A stretch of DNA of 64,000 nt, taken from NCBI GenBank assembly GCA_000310025.1, contig FN648536.1:16946-80945 (forward strand), in the 5' to 3' direction. Every line of letters begins with the position of its first letter. Within the stretch, counting starts at the first letter, position 1. This DNA comes from Ectocarpus siliculosus. Lineage: Eukaryota > Sar > Phaeophyceae > Ectocarpales > Ectocarpaceae. Positions 1 through 10,835 of this stretch are shown here, piece by piece. The translations under genes were made by a program, and so were the position numbers. Below the pieces are notes generated by a model that worked only from the letters and a program-made list of their open reading frames with translations, did not search any database and was not told where the DNA came from.

Positions 1-200
1 TGTAGACGACGTGTCATACGCTAGCGTGATCGATAATTCGGGTGGCTCAGTTGTGTGTGATGGGAGCGTAGAGCAGCTCGGCCATGACGGGCCGCACGGG
101 TAGGTAAAGACGTGTAGACGTGGTGAAAAACGTGTTGTATTCATCGGGGGCGTGCTTGAGCTCGTCATTCCATCACGGCATCAAGTCACGCATAACGCTT
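1..200. repeat. decayed 3' flank of an earlier unit of the RGS array
   Basis: Short stretches match the 3' flank of copy B: GCTAGCGTGATCG near position 21 matches 16880, and a CAAGTCACG-containing stretch near 180 matches about 17003. Order is preserved but similarity is patchy. I infer that another, more decayed unit of the tandem array ended here and continues to the left of the window. No open gene is visible. Confidence 0.35.
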
Positions 201-204
201 TAAT

Positions 205-430
205 ACCCAGAACGAATCTCCATGAATCTCCACCAATCTACTACACTCCCAAGGAAAACACAAAGAAACTTCTTGTCCCTCCGTAGTTCGTCACTGCAAT
301 CCCCGCATATGTATACGCAATATACCACCCCCATGCTATGCTACGAGTATATCGAATAGCAGTTTCTTCTGTTGCTACCGCGTATCTGTCTTTCATCCGC
401 GGAGAATATACATACAGTAGCTTTGCCTCC
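205..430. repeat. diverged repeat shared with 62660-62800
   Basis: The stretch around 265-360 is similar to 62690-62785. Both have a purine-rich AAGAAACT/AGAAACT start, CCCT(C)CCG(T/C) motifs and the shared 16-mer ATGCTACGAGTATATC. The matching copy lies just past the broken end of copy D, so this may be a spacer of the array. No coding potential was recognised. Confidence 0.3.
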
Positions 431-604
431 CCCGTGCGGCCCTCTCACGGGGTCCGAGATAATGGCATTTAGGAGTGTTTGGTGTTTTCAACCGCACTGA
501 GATTGACGTATTTTCCATTGGTCAGCCGGCTAACGCGGTGGGTGCTGATAGTGAAGATACATACACTCCAGTTGGACTCCTGTACATACAAGTACATGAT
601 CTTT

Positions 605-850
605 GCGTTGATGACCACCATGAGGAAATCCATCTGATGGAGGCCCACGAGATTGCTCATGGGGCAATCTCATGAGAATAGCATTTTCGTCGGGGGGCAC
701 TATGGTGTAAATTTTCATGGGGGTCTCATGCGGTACCATGATGCACCATGGCGCACCACGAGAATCATCTCATGGTACATCACCAGGTACCATGAGGTGC
801 CATGAGAATCATCTCATGGTCCTTCATGAGGTACTACGAGGCACCTACTG
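605..850. other. CATGG/CATGAG-rich degenerate palindromic tract
   Basis: CATG, CATGGTACCATG-like and CTCATGGT motifs recur on both strands. There is also a perfect short hairpin, GAGATTGC-loop-GCAATCTC, near 650-672. Short reading frames through it look like by-products of the repeats. Confidence 0.45.
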
Positions 851-1158
851 TAGCGTATCTGCGAGATGACGCATACAGAGGAAATCGAACACGTCGTGCA
901 CGTGCTGCAACAAGTCCAGGATAAGCTTGTACGTCGTCCGCTGCTCTCCTTCTTGAGTGGCGCTCTCTCTCGTTTAGACGAGTTGGACTGAACCAATTGC
1001 CGAGTGAAACACCGGCGAAGTTTAAGAGTGATTTTGAGAAATATCAGTCACCTCCTCAGCACCGGGAGTCAAAGTCTACAGAAGAAGCGCATCTCATGCA
1101 CTCTAACACAGAGACATGTCCCACCCTGCCCGTTAATTGGACGCCACGCGATGCCCAG

Positions 1159-4100
1159 CCTTGGCATTTGGGGTTGCGCCGTATCTCGTCAGGGCCGTTC
1201 GCTTGGTGGTGGCGTACAATAGGGACTACAGAGCAAAATATGCGCGGTTCGTCAGGAAAGAGAGCTTGATGGGCGCTTTGATGACAGCTGTTCTGGCGCT
1301 CGCAATCCGAGGGGCAATCTTCTTTGGGGAAAAACCTACGCACTATTCAAGGTACAGTCGTGTCCTATCGCTGTCGGTGTTTACAGTCAGTGCTGTTCCG
1401 AACTACCATGAAGTTTCAGGATTTCAAGGATGGCGACAGAGAGTTGATTGCGTGTAGACGTATGAATGCCTTGTTCGTGTGTTCGTCTGTGTACGAGGAG
1501 TTGATGACCTTCCAATCGAAGCTGCCGGCGTATCCCATTCCTGTACTTGCCCACGGAGAACACATCAGTATTGTGCGATCTATCCAGTCCACCGGAGGAG
1601 CAGACTGAATGTCCAGTGTGACGTGGACGCAGCCCCCTCACCCAGGTACAATGCATTCAAGTTTTGCTCATTGGTCTGGTGGTAGTGCAGTTTCGTGTGT
1701 GTTGTACGCTCGTCATCCTCGTCTTCTGCCAACGAAACCATGCTGCACAGGAACGCGCGCGACTGCTTCTACTGGGACGACACCAGGCTTCTGGCAGTTG
1801 TCTTGGTTGTTGCCGCACTTCCTGCAACGGCTCTCATTTGGAGCCTTTCTCACGTTCATGACGTGTTTAAAATAAACGAAGAACTTTCAAGAGTAATCGC
1901 GGGCTGCGTGTTCATTGGAGGTAAGCTAGACTTAACCATGCTACTGATCGCCGCAGGAACTGTGTTGCGGGCTTAACAACAAAGAACAGTTGCACTCTGA
2001 CATGCGAAGAACCTCAGTGGACATGAAACCAAGCATTTTTTGCTGAAGAGCCTGTGGTTTACTAACACGCTGACGCCCTTGAGTTGCTCTCGTTTGCCTG
2101 CTATGTTCCGTGGGTATCACCTGCGGTTCTGAAGGGCAAAACGGAACATGTTGTATGAGCAGAAGCTTTTTGCTGTCAGACAGGTACTCGGAGTTTCGTG
2201 TTTTACAGTTCACTGATTCGGCCGCTGCGTCGTTGCGCAAACTCCAGCCCTGCAGTGGTTTCTTCAGGTGCTTGTCGAGTTCGAGGTCTTATCAGATGCA
2301 CCTGAGGTGCACGTCGCGGTCGAAGTGTTGGCTCTTCTGTTCGGGCTCAACTCCGGAATTTGGGGGTAAGAAATCCAAGCACTTCTGAGGCAGTGCTTTT
2401 CCGGAGGCCGATGGTTTCATTGCGTCTATTGCAGAACAGCTTTGGGGGACATAAACGGGGTTGGAGGTTTGATGTGGCACCCTAGTCTAGGTCTCAATGC
2501 TATGCACAGGTCCGTCCAACACAGTTTATCCCGTTAGAACTTGGTTTCGCCGTTCGTATCATGATTGCTATTTATGCAACTTCCGTGGTGAGTATCCAAG
2601 CACATGAATGCAATGAAAGACTGATGCCGGCAGTTATTTGTAACGCAGAGTTACAACAGCATGCAAGTGCATCCGCGGTGTGGACACACGCGCTGGTTAC
2701 GTTCATTGGCGCTTGCGGCCAAGAACGAGTTAAGAGTACAGAAGACTGTGATAGTCTGGTTCGGGAGAAGGAGATCGAAAGAGTGACCAGAGGCGGGCAC
2801 GGAGCTCATCCCCGGTTCTAAAACATTTTCCTGTGCATCAGTCTTCTAGAGGTTTGTAGAAAGCTTGTAGATTCGGCGTTCTATGCATACTAAATTTCCA
2901 CCCGAAGATGACCGCCAATAGCTGCGACACTATCTACGTGTCTAAGCAGTCGATGAAACCAACCGCCACGCCTAATGGTGTCGGGTGGGGGCGGGTGTGG
3001 TCCGTAGACACCCATCGGATGCTATATTTCTTGCGGGGCGGTTTTTACAGCTCATCAAACGAATTGAACGAAACGGTGCGAGGCATCAAGCAGCGCCATC
3101 CATACACAACATAGATTTCCAACCGACGGCCACTACAATAAATGTTGCACATCTTCCCGGATGCAACAGAATGGTCGGGGGAGAGTCTAGGCTCAGCCGG
3201 AATCGACCAATTTCAAGGGGGTTTAGAGGCTTGCTTCGGTAAGGGAAACGATGGTGCGCTACCATACTCTATTTCGAGCAAAACAGCTCTTGGTATGGAT
3301 ATCTCTGGAGACCCTTACAGCGTTTCGCCAACCGGACCGACTTTACTCTGTACCGCATGCCTTCGTCGTCGTCGCGAAAAAAATAGCTTGCTCATTCCTA
3401 CGCTGAGAGCGCATCGTGGTGGGTGTCGTGGATGCTTTCGGGGCGCCGTTGTACCCATCGAGGACAACACTTGCCTAGAGGTATCGCCAGGTGTGGAAGG
3501 CATGCTGGCGCTCGTGCGCGAAGGCGGAGATATGAGCAAGCGATTTGAATCCTTTTGCAGGAGAAACCTATGCATGGAAAGCTGGGACTTCATTGTAGAT
3601 GCGGCCCACTACGACATGGTGAGAGATTGCTGTGTGTTTCTTTAGTTCGGGCATAAACTATAGTGTAGATTCGCATGCCCGTGAGGCACACACATCCAGT
3701 ATCACAGTTTCAGCCGTTGATTGGTGTTGGCCTGTGTGTGTGTACGGTTCTTCAGGGCCCCAGTGACCCAGACGAGCAGTTCAAGGTCTTCTTAAGGATC
3801 TTGGACCAGTACTTGCTGCCTACATCTCCCGACGAGATTAACATCTCTAGCGCCACCAGCAAGAAAATGGCCTCTTTCAGAACAAGGTTCGTGGTGTATA
3901 GGCTCGCACGTTTTGGGTCGGAATTAGCGCGTCGTTTAGGCACGGTATGATGTAGCCCAACAAACAGAATGAGTGGACTGATGTCACCACTGATCATCAC
4001 CGCCTGGTGAACCCTGCTCGTTAAGATCATTGCTGTGCGCTGTATCGCACGCGCTTCGTTCGTTTCCCTCATGCCGAGCACTGTGAGCGTTGGGGTACAC

Positions 4101-4580
4101 TCGGGTGGGTCATAGTTTTTCGACGACGTCTCTGAAAGTAACCGAAACCTGCAGGGAGGCGTTCGATCAGCTTGCCGGAGACGCAAGGGCCAGCATTCTC
4201 AAAGAGCCGCTAGTCGAGATCGTACGGATGCTCGAGCAAAATCTGTGGTCCAGATTCATGAAGCACGTGGCTTTTGAGAACAGTGAGTTGGTCCCTGTAA
4301 GGGCGTCTGGGAGGCCTAGTCTGAGTGGCAAGCGACATCCATCCAAAAAATTGCAGTGGTCCACGGAAGGCGTCCCATCGCGAGGCGTTATTGCAAATCC
4401 AGACAAAATGAACCCCCCTGCACTACGACATGCACCCGGTTCGACTATGTGGGCTCACTATCATCACCGTCGTCTAGAACTCTGCGATCCAGGCCCCTTT
4501 CGCCCGCCCCACCTCATCGTAGTCTATTTGCCTCAATCACGACGACAAAGGTTCACCTCTTCGCTATGAATGTCCGCTAG
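1159..4580 (+). CDS. 7TM-RGS receptor-like gene, copy A (exons 2-8; exon 1 missing)
   Basis: Seven GT-AG exons read by comparison with copy C: 1159-1351, 1751-1920, 2248-2365, 3387-3618, 3756-3886, 4155-4282 and 4357-4580 (TAG). All are open and their phases match copy C. Exons 2-4 encode membrane segments 3-7 (the conserved core LAFGVAPYLVRAVRL is visible). Exons 5-7 encode a full RGS domain, with FESFCRRNLCMESWDF, SPDEINISSATSK and MLEQNLWSRFMKH. RGS domains accelerate GTP hydrolysis on G-alpha subunits; 7TM-RGS proteins (plant AtRGS1 type) do so at the membrane. Exon 8 gives a Ser/Arg/Pro-rich tail quite unlike that of copy C. I find no homologue of exon 1 (start codon, TM1-TM2) upstream, where similarity ends near 880. 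This is either a 5'-truncated pseudogene with intact exons or a gene with an unrecognised first exon. A TGA at 2214-2216 is intronic in this model. Confidence 0.7.
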
Positions 4581-5034
4581 ACGAATACCTTGACTGTTGC
4601 CGTTCGCCAACGTGCCGAAACGTTAGGGAAAGAGCTGGCTCAAGCCGCTCAAGGTGACAAGGAACTCATGGAACTCATGGAGGCATCCTCTGTGCATAAT
4701 AGATCCCGGCAGGTGTCGGAGTGACGGCGTGAGGGGGGCATACCAGAATTTGCTAACACCAAGCTGGTAAACTGGTGTCTCAGGGCTTGGTATCGGGGTA
4801 CGGAATGACCATGTCTAACCCGGACTCCTACTAGAAGACGTTCGCGCACTTGCTCCCCAAACGAGTCGTACAGGGAGCAGGTTTGCAATGCTTGAGTATC
4901 GAGGTTCAAGCCTGATGAATACGCAGAGTCTCCCCCCCACCGCCCCGGCATCGAAGGTCCTAGGCTTACTGGAATCGGTGTCGTGCGTGGATATGCTCCT
5001 AGCATAGGATGCTAGAAGAACATGGGGTGCAATA

Positions 5035-5270
5035 GGAAGTTTCTACGTGCGTTTCTCGGGGTATCTTGATCTGACGGAGTTTCGTTTCGTGGACTGATGG
5101 ATGCACGTGATGATGTGGATTGGCGTGGTGCTGTCCACCGCAACAAGATAATACACCAGACTTGCCTATCTTGGCCCGCCTTGGCGAAGCTGCCTTTTCT
5201 ACATACCGACAAGCCTTGGCCTATCCAATCTACCTGTCATGCCAGCATGATCGGTTGATCGAGAATATTA
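5035..5270 (+). pseudogene. remnant of a small conserved gene in the unit flank (copy A)
   Basis: Broken frames give pieces such as FYVRFSGY and WRGAVHRNK, then LSWPALAKLPFLHTDKPWP. These correspond to the longer open frame at 53203-53535 (FYVVSSGYPGLIKIGIV...WRGAV...LALAELPLLH) and to the copy at 16670-16880. Frame changes and stops interrupt it here. See 53203-53535 for a tentative family. Confidence 0.3.
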
Positions 5271-5386
5271 TGGGAAGTTGGATGCCGGAATGTTGAGCCT
5301 GCGCAGCAATTATGGGTTTTAAGTGTAATGTAGACGAGGACTGATTGCCGACGGAATTCAAGTCATGACTTGTAGCGTGGGAGGGC

Positions 5387-5674
5387 ATGCAGGGAGGTTC
5401 GTTTGATCTTGGACAATTGCCTGCGCCCACCTCTGCTGTGTTGGTTTTCGCTTGTTTGCGGCTTTCACGTTCTATATCGCGGATTTTCGACATGTGCCAC
5501 TTTCATGTTCCACAGGCTCTTGTGCGGTCTGATATTGATGAAGATGTTCACGTGCGTGCACCGCAGGGTTGGGGTGGATTGTCTGGCATGCTTGTGAAGC
5601 TGCATGTGTGGCATGACTTCAGGCAGGCGTCACGGCTATGGCATGCGCACCTGACTAGTCTACTGGACTGTTGA
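5387..5674 (+). CDS. hypothetical exon conserved between units A and B
   Basis: An open frame of about 95 codons whose translation resembles 16985-17464, not just at the DNA level. The shared core is (F/Y)ACLRL...RI.D...F.V.QA.VRS.IDEDVHVRAPQG.G..SG.LVKL.VWH..RQ.S..WHAHLTSLL. A possible splice acceptor (TTCCACAG) precedes the conserved QALVRS part, so the true exon may be shorter. I do not recognise the family. Protein-level conservation favours former coding, but the flank is decayed elsewhere. Confidence 0.25.
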   Translation: MQGGSFDLGQLPAPTSAVLVFACLRLSRSISRIFDMCHFHVPQALVRSDIDEDVHVRAPQGWGGLSGMLVKLHVWHDFRQASRLWHAHLTSLLDC

Positions 5675-6285
5675 TTTAGGCTTTATCAATAACGGACGCA
5701 TTGTGTTTTTCGGTTGAATGGAGGAGAAACGTGTGGTCGTAACGATCGCAATCCACGTGGATCACATATTTGCGTTGAAGAGAGGTGGAAATGTGACCTG
5801 TTCGTCAGGCATCTTACTGTAGTGAGATGGTCTCTGTGAAGAATCTTGGGTAGTTGACATGGTATTCGGCGTGTGTTCATGGGATAAGTCTAGAGATAGG
5901 GGTTTGGAATATCTCGCAGCAGAAGTATGCCGAGGTGATAGCTGGAGGGAGTAAACGTGTTTTAGAGGTGTTCCGCTTCCCTGCTGATGCACAACTTGTG
6001 GATGTTGAAGATGACAAATAATCTAGGACGCTCTATTTCGTGAGTTGGTAGGGTTTCTGGTTGGTGTGTTTGGCCACTGAAAATCGCGAAATAAGAACGG
6101 GGGGTGGCGCAGTATAGTGCACCTCCCTCTATGACGCATTCAGTATTGGTACGTATGTAGGATGAGTTGGATGGGATTGTATTTCACGGGGGTAGTGAGA
6201 GGTTTCTGCAAGCAGGGGTTTGTGGATACTGCCTACGCAAGTATGATATCGCACAGAGGACCGGAGTCAGGGCGTCTAGTGATTC

Positions 6286-6726
6286 GTGGGGGTGGATTGG
6301 TGTGTGTCAAGGTCGTCTGTAGGACGTAGCAATGCGTGGAACGCTTTCGATGACGGCGGCAAAGTAGATTGGAGCGTTTTCAGACGAAGGAAGTGCTGCT
6401 TCCGAGGCAGGTTTGGCGTTTTACATTGCCGGTGGTGGGTTATGCCACGCATTCCAGTCTTCGAGGACAGCCAGGGAGCGATGCAGTTATCACCACCTTC
6501 ATCACACTCTCCGGTTCAGCCCTGTCAAATAGTTACTCTCACGAAATCTGTTCTTTCATCCCTTGCCGCATGGGTATACCAAAGCTTCTTCCTCTTCCGT
6601 GCTGCTGCTGGAATCTTTGTATCTCCCTTTTTCGGCAAGTCTTTCACCCCCCAAGTCTCGAAGTCTATTCTTATCGCGTATCGGGCCGTTTTGGGGACTC
6701 TTTCTTGTCCCCACCCCTTCTCGTGA
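6286..6726 (+). CDS. possible decayed exon, paralogous to 17860-18228
   Basis: The frame starts GVDWCVSRS and continues SNAW...GGKVDWSVFRR; copy B has the same peptide in frame at about 17870-18060. After about 6425 the frames differ by an indel. The opposite strand also shows a conserved peptide here (LAEKGRY...EEALVYPCGK, about 6565-6670), so the coding strand is undecided. No family recognised. Confidence 0.2.
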   Translation: MGVDWCVSRSSVGRSNAWNAFDDGGKVDWSVFRRRKCCFRGRFGVLHCRWWVMPRIPVFEDSQGAMQLSPPSSHSPVQPCQIVTLTKSVLSSLAAWVYQSFFLFRAAAGIFVSPFFGKSFTPQVSKSILIAYRAVLGTLSCPHPFS

Positions 6727-6870
6727 CCTCCCGAACATCTCTACAAGTCCTTCTTCGTTTGCCACTTGTGTCCGAAAAGCTAGCTTTCACCTCGCTCTCA
6801 AACTTTCAAAGACAGTTTTCGCGCTGTTCATGGTGGATGCGCCAGAAAACATACTCTCTTAGCTGAGTTG

Positions 6871-7604
6871 TTCTCGCATCGCACTCTCCCCGTAGGTTAA
6901 GCCTTGAGAGAGAGAGGGAGGGAGAGAGAGAGGGAGAGGAGCAACCCCAGACTAAAGGCCAAGTATATCAACACGAGAAATCCTAATGGGAGCTGATACC
7001 GCTGACAAGCGTGGACCTATCCTACGCCCACAAGACAAACACATATTGCCAACACCAAGAATAGAGACGAACGAACACGTTCCTATCAAACACTTAGCTC
7101 CCGCGGACAGAAGAAAACAGTTAGAAGACTAGCTAGGTATGAAAAGTGGCTCTGCTGCGCAAGGCGAACGAGGAGAATGACTTACGCGTGGAAGAATCGC
7201 CCCATTTGTCATACAAGAACTGCCTTGCTTGACAAACCAAGTGCCCTCGTGAGTCATCTCTACACAAGCATATACACAAGGGTCTCTGTCGACTCCTACG
7301 GAACATCGTGCATTCCTCTAGAGGACCAACACGGTCTCTTGGAGGTCTCTCTCACAGAAAGGTAAAATAATGTGAATGAATGGAGAATGAATGAATGGAT
7401 GATTTCGTTCACTCGGAAGCTCCGAACCTCGCACTTTTTTGAGCGGAATGCCCGAGGCGCGAGGGATGAGACCATCGGCCGTCCTGCACTACTTTAGACG
7501 CCTTTAGCAAGGTTAAGCTTGATTCGTGCCTCGTGCGTTAGCACTTAGCTGTGTCGGTGCCGGCCTTCTCGTGCACGAAACACGAGCGAGCCTGCAGCAG
7601 GTAG
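6871..7604. other. no gene seen; GA-rich microsatellite at 6907-6942
   Basis: Contains an imperfect (GA)n/(GGGA)n tract at 6907-6942. The CACTCTCCCCGTA...TTGAGAGAGA stretch near 6883-6915 recurs at about 19660-19690. The rest has no supported gene. Confidence 0.4.
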
Positions 7605-8485
7605 GTGCTTTCGGCACCAAATTGCTCCGATCTCGATGAATATATTATGCCTAAACGTTGCCTATGCTCCACCAAATGGAAGCCCCGTCCAGTCTACAGC
7701 TGGGTGGACAACCCCTTCGACTCTGGAATGGCTTTATGTCTACCGTTTTGCCTGCCATCGAAGGTTCTGGCCACACCGCTGCAACCTCCAACGCGGAAGT
7801 AAAGCTCCGCCGGAGTTCGCACGCACACATGACACCTTGATGATTGATGACTGATGACTCCATGACTCTATCTTTATCCATCCATCCATCCATTGTACAC
7901 TAACTCCGATCTCGACCAATTTCCGCGTGCGTAATAGTTGCCTACCTACCATCAAATTTTGATCTACAACGGGATTACGCACTTCGAGGTCGGAATTACC
8001 CTGCCATCGAGAGGGTCGGGGCACACCTGATACCTCCCCCGCGGACGTTATACTTATTCCGCCGCTTGTCGGCGGTTACATGATTTGTTCTTGTTTCATA
8101 TGCGCGCATATCTGTTCTTTATCGACCCCTTTGGCAATTTCTTGACCATCCACATGATGAATGATAGGTGATTTCTCGATACTCTACTACTACTCCTGTA
8201 CGTCTTCGACAGTAGCTATTATTGCACGCACGCGTTGTTGTTGACTTCTCGGCGGAACCCATAAATCCATTGTACAGTAGTTTACCTCAGATCTCGACAA
8301 GCTATCGGGTATAGTTACCTATCTGCCATGAAATTGAAGCCCCGCTGTTCGATATACATCCATCCAAAATTTCCCGCCTCGAGGCCAGGACAAGCCTGCC
8401 AACGAGAGGTTCGGGGCACACCTCTGCCACGTCGTCCGTGATAGATTATTCCGCCGTGTTTGGACGGAAACTAACTTGTTTGTCG
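7605..8485. repeat. three diverged tandem repeats
   Basis: Three units begin near 7625, 7905 and 8288 with (C)GATCTCGA and share GTTGCCTA-type stretches, then CTGCC(A)TCGA(A/G)(A)G(G)GT...GG(C/G)(A)CACACC, followed by an upstream-of-CCGCC motif. The units are about 280-380 bp apart and clearly diverged. A CATCCATCCATCC microsatellite (about 7876-7894) lies between the first two. No protein family is recognised. Confidence 0.45.
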
Positions 8486-9439
8486 GCGGGGCTCTTTTGA
8501 CAAAAACGGTGACATCGGCTGTAAGAATCTCTGCTAACTGCTCTCGGTGTACCAGCGCACGAATAGGCACCTTCTTCGCTGTTTACTAGGATGAGAGTGG
8601 TCATGCCCGTGGTTTCAACTGGGCTGAGCCGTCGTGTCGTGCCCGTGGTGTGCTGTACAGCAGGATAGGGCCGTCGAAAATGTTTTAGCGTGGCATCACA
8701 GCAGTAGGGAGCGTGCGTAGTCTACATCTTGTAAATGCGTTGAATACGCTCTTTTCTGGCACACAATATTATCATCATCTGTCGCTGATCCGTGCACCCG
8801 CAGATGATGAGTGCGGCATCGAATGAATGCTGTATAGTAGGATGAAGAAAAAAAATGAAAGACCGCGCGTATTTTTGCACACACCACCGATTTGTCGTGG
8901 TTGCATGCATATGTATATGCGCGATTCATCAGGAAAGAGGGCTTGATGGGCGCTTGGATGGCACCTATTCTGGCGCTCGCCATCCGAGGGGCAATCTTCT
9001 TTGGGCAAGAACCTACGCACTATTCAAGGTACATTCCTGTCCTGTCGCCATGGATCGGTGTTTACAGTCAGTGCTTTTCTTGCTCTACGAACTACCATCG
9101 GGTGCCAGGATTTCAAGGATGGCGGCGGAGAGTTGATTGTAGACGTATTCATATCTTGTTCGTGTACAGAACGTGCCACCACTTGAGAACTTAGCAGTTA
9201 AGAACTTGAGCTTCAAAATATTCCCAATCTAAAACTTAGCCATTAGAATGGGTGCTCAGTTCCGACGTGGCACCGCCTTTGTTGTGTACCAATGCGCATT
9301 CAGATAAGAACGGGGCCCCAAAACACGGCGGCGGCAAGATAAGCACTCAGGATTGTGGGGGGTGCCCCACCAGCGTTTAGTTTCGGATTCGGGGCGGGAG
9401 GGGGGGCGGGGGGTCGCCTCGTGAAGTGATGTTTGTACG

Positions 9440-9945
9440 CACCGAGGGGGGTTACTCACAGCCGTGCTTGCCGTAGTCGTTAGACCATTTACCTCGCATC
9501 CCTACAAAGCCGGGGCGAGCGCGCTTGGTTCTCACCCGACCAGGATCTCACACCATCAAACGCGAAGCACCGTGAGGTATTCGGCGAGTCGAGGGGTGGG
9601 GGGGCGTACTCATGTTTTTTCATGCCTTAGCGGTTAGACCATTGACCACGCGTCCTCGAGATAACGGAGCATTGTTCCCACAGGACCGATCAAATATGGC
9701 TCATCGTTCCTTCCTACTTTGCAAAAGGTGGCTCAAAGGCATTTTCCCTAGCTATATACCTGTCGATATAACTTCCAGCCTTTTCAACCCACTTCCCACG
9801 CCCCAATACGGCTATCTACCGTCTTCTCCTGGCTATTCGATGCCTCAAACATCTCCGTGTATCTTCCTTCTACTTTTCCTAGTTCAGACATGTATATTTC
9901 TCCATCCTTGTCTTTCAACGGGCATTCAGCAACTAGATTAACCCG
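9440..9945 (-). mobile_element. LINE-like retrotransposon 3' fragments
   Basis: On the minus strand, 9935-9780 encodes a decayed version of a peptide found at 44210-43991: LVAECPL...MSELGKVEGRYTEMFEA...EKTV. The following non-coding tail (9780-9612, ending in GGTCAATGGTCTAACCGCT) matches 35920-36060, 43905-44040 and 53000-53110. A second tail, 9475-9600, matches 44410-44530. These look like 5'-truncated non-LTR copies. No reverse transcriptase remains. Confidence 0.5.
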
Positions 9946-9987
9946 GTCTTTGCACTTGGACCCGCTTTTGAACTAAGCGGGTGCCCG

Positions 9988-10225
9988 TTTATTTTGTTTT
10001 CTTTCGAATTGCTTCATTATTTCTTCGGTTTCTAGGCTACGTGTTGGGGAGAGAGACGCACGAAACGCTCATCGTCTCTCCGGCCGCGTTAGCTGCAAAG
10101 GCCGGCGTCAACTCTTACAAATCCATCTCTCTCCCCACAAATACTAGCCGGGGGACTACGACTGCAAACGCAGGAGTCCCAAAACTGACCAAGTCCTCAA
10201 ATGGTACACACCATTCTACAACACC
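9988..10225 (-). repeat. split direct repeat B2 of the recombinase element
   Basis: 238 bp, starting TTTATTTTGTTTTC on the plus strand and ending CTACAACACC. It matches 10557-10794 with no difference seen. Confidence 0.75.
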
Positions 10226-10332
10226 TGACTAGATACCGAATATTCCCGAACTTATGCCCCCACCTTCGAAAGAAAAGGGATGGGAGGGCGGGATTTTCTA
10301 AACTGCCGCCGCTACTGCGTTAGGCGGCTGCT

Positions 10333-10556
10333 GCTGTCCTTCCGTTGCTTCACGCGCTCTGTAGCTGTCACACGTTACCCGACTTTGCTACAGCCCCTGC
10401 GTGGACTCGATCACGGAATGACACCCCCAACTATAGACTAATAATTCCAAACACCGTGACCCTGGGTTTCCGGTAGAAAATGAAGCCAAATTCTAATTCG
10501 ACTGTTACAAAATAAACACCAGTTTATTCTATCTGCTTCGACGAACAAACCTTCCT
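10333..10556 (-). repeat. split direct repeat A2 of the recombinase element
   Basis: 224 bp, starting GCTGTCCTTCCG and ending ACAAACCTTCCT on the plus strand. It matches 12671-12894 and directly abuts the next repeat at 10557. Confidence 0.75.
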
Positions 10557-10794
10557 TTTATTTTGTTTTCTTTCGAATTGCTTCATTATTTCTTCGGTTT
10601 CTAGGCTACGTGTTGGGGAGAGAGACGCACGAAACGCTCATCGTCTCTCCGGCCGCGTTAGCTGCAAAGGCCGGCGTCAACTCTTACAAATCCATCTCTC
10701 TCCCCACAAATACTAGCCGGGGGACTACGACTGCAAACGCAGGAGTCCCAAAACTGACCAAGTCCTCAAATGGTACACACCATTCTACAACACC
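10557..10794 (-). repeat. split direct repeat B1 of the recombinase element
   Basis: 238 bp, a second copy of 9988-10225. It ends about 40 bp from the stop codon side of the recombinase gene. Confidence 0.75.
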
Positions 10795-10835
10795 CACATC
10801 GAGGTCAGTTTCTGGACGACTACCGAATAAGTCAA

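Larger units (their letters stand above)
4581..6870. repeat. 3' flank of unit A, paralogous to 16200-18245
   Basis: About 2.2 kb can be followed in order against the flank of copy B. Anchors include AAACGTTAGGGAAAGAGCTG (4619 and 16253), the CTTTTCTACATACCGACAAG block (about 5192 and 16831), and the GGAGCGTTTTCAGACG block (6371 and 17955). This shows the duplicated unit was much larger than the RGS gene. Copy C keeps only the first few hundred bases of this flank. Confidence 0.65.

Noticed and set aside
997-1656. Several overlapping single-exon ORFs around exon 2 of copy A
   Set aside because: They run across conserved splice sites; the spliced paralogue comparison explains the coding signal better.
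2214-2216. TGA in the frame leading into exon 4 of copy A, first taken as a disabling stop
   Set aside because: Phase matching to exon 3 places the acceptor at CCAG/CC (2248), so the TGA, and the 1-nt deletion at the same place in copy D, are intronic.
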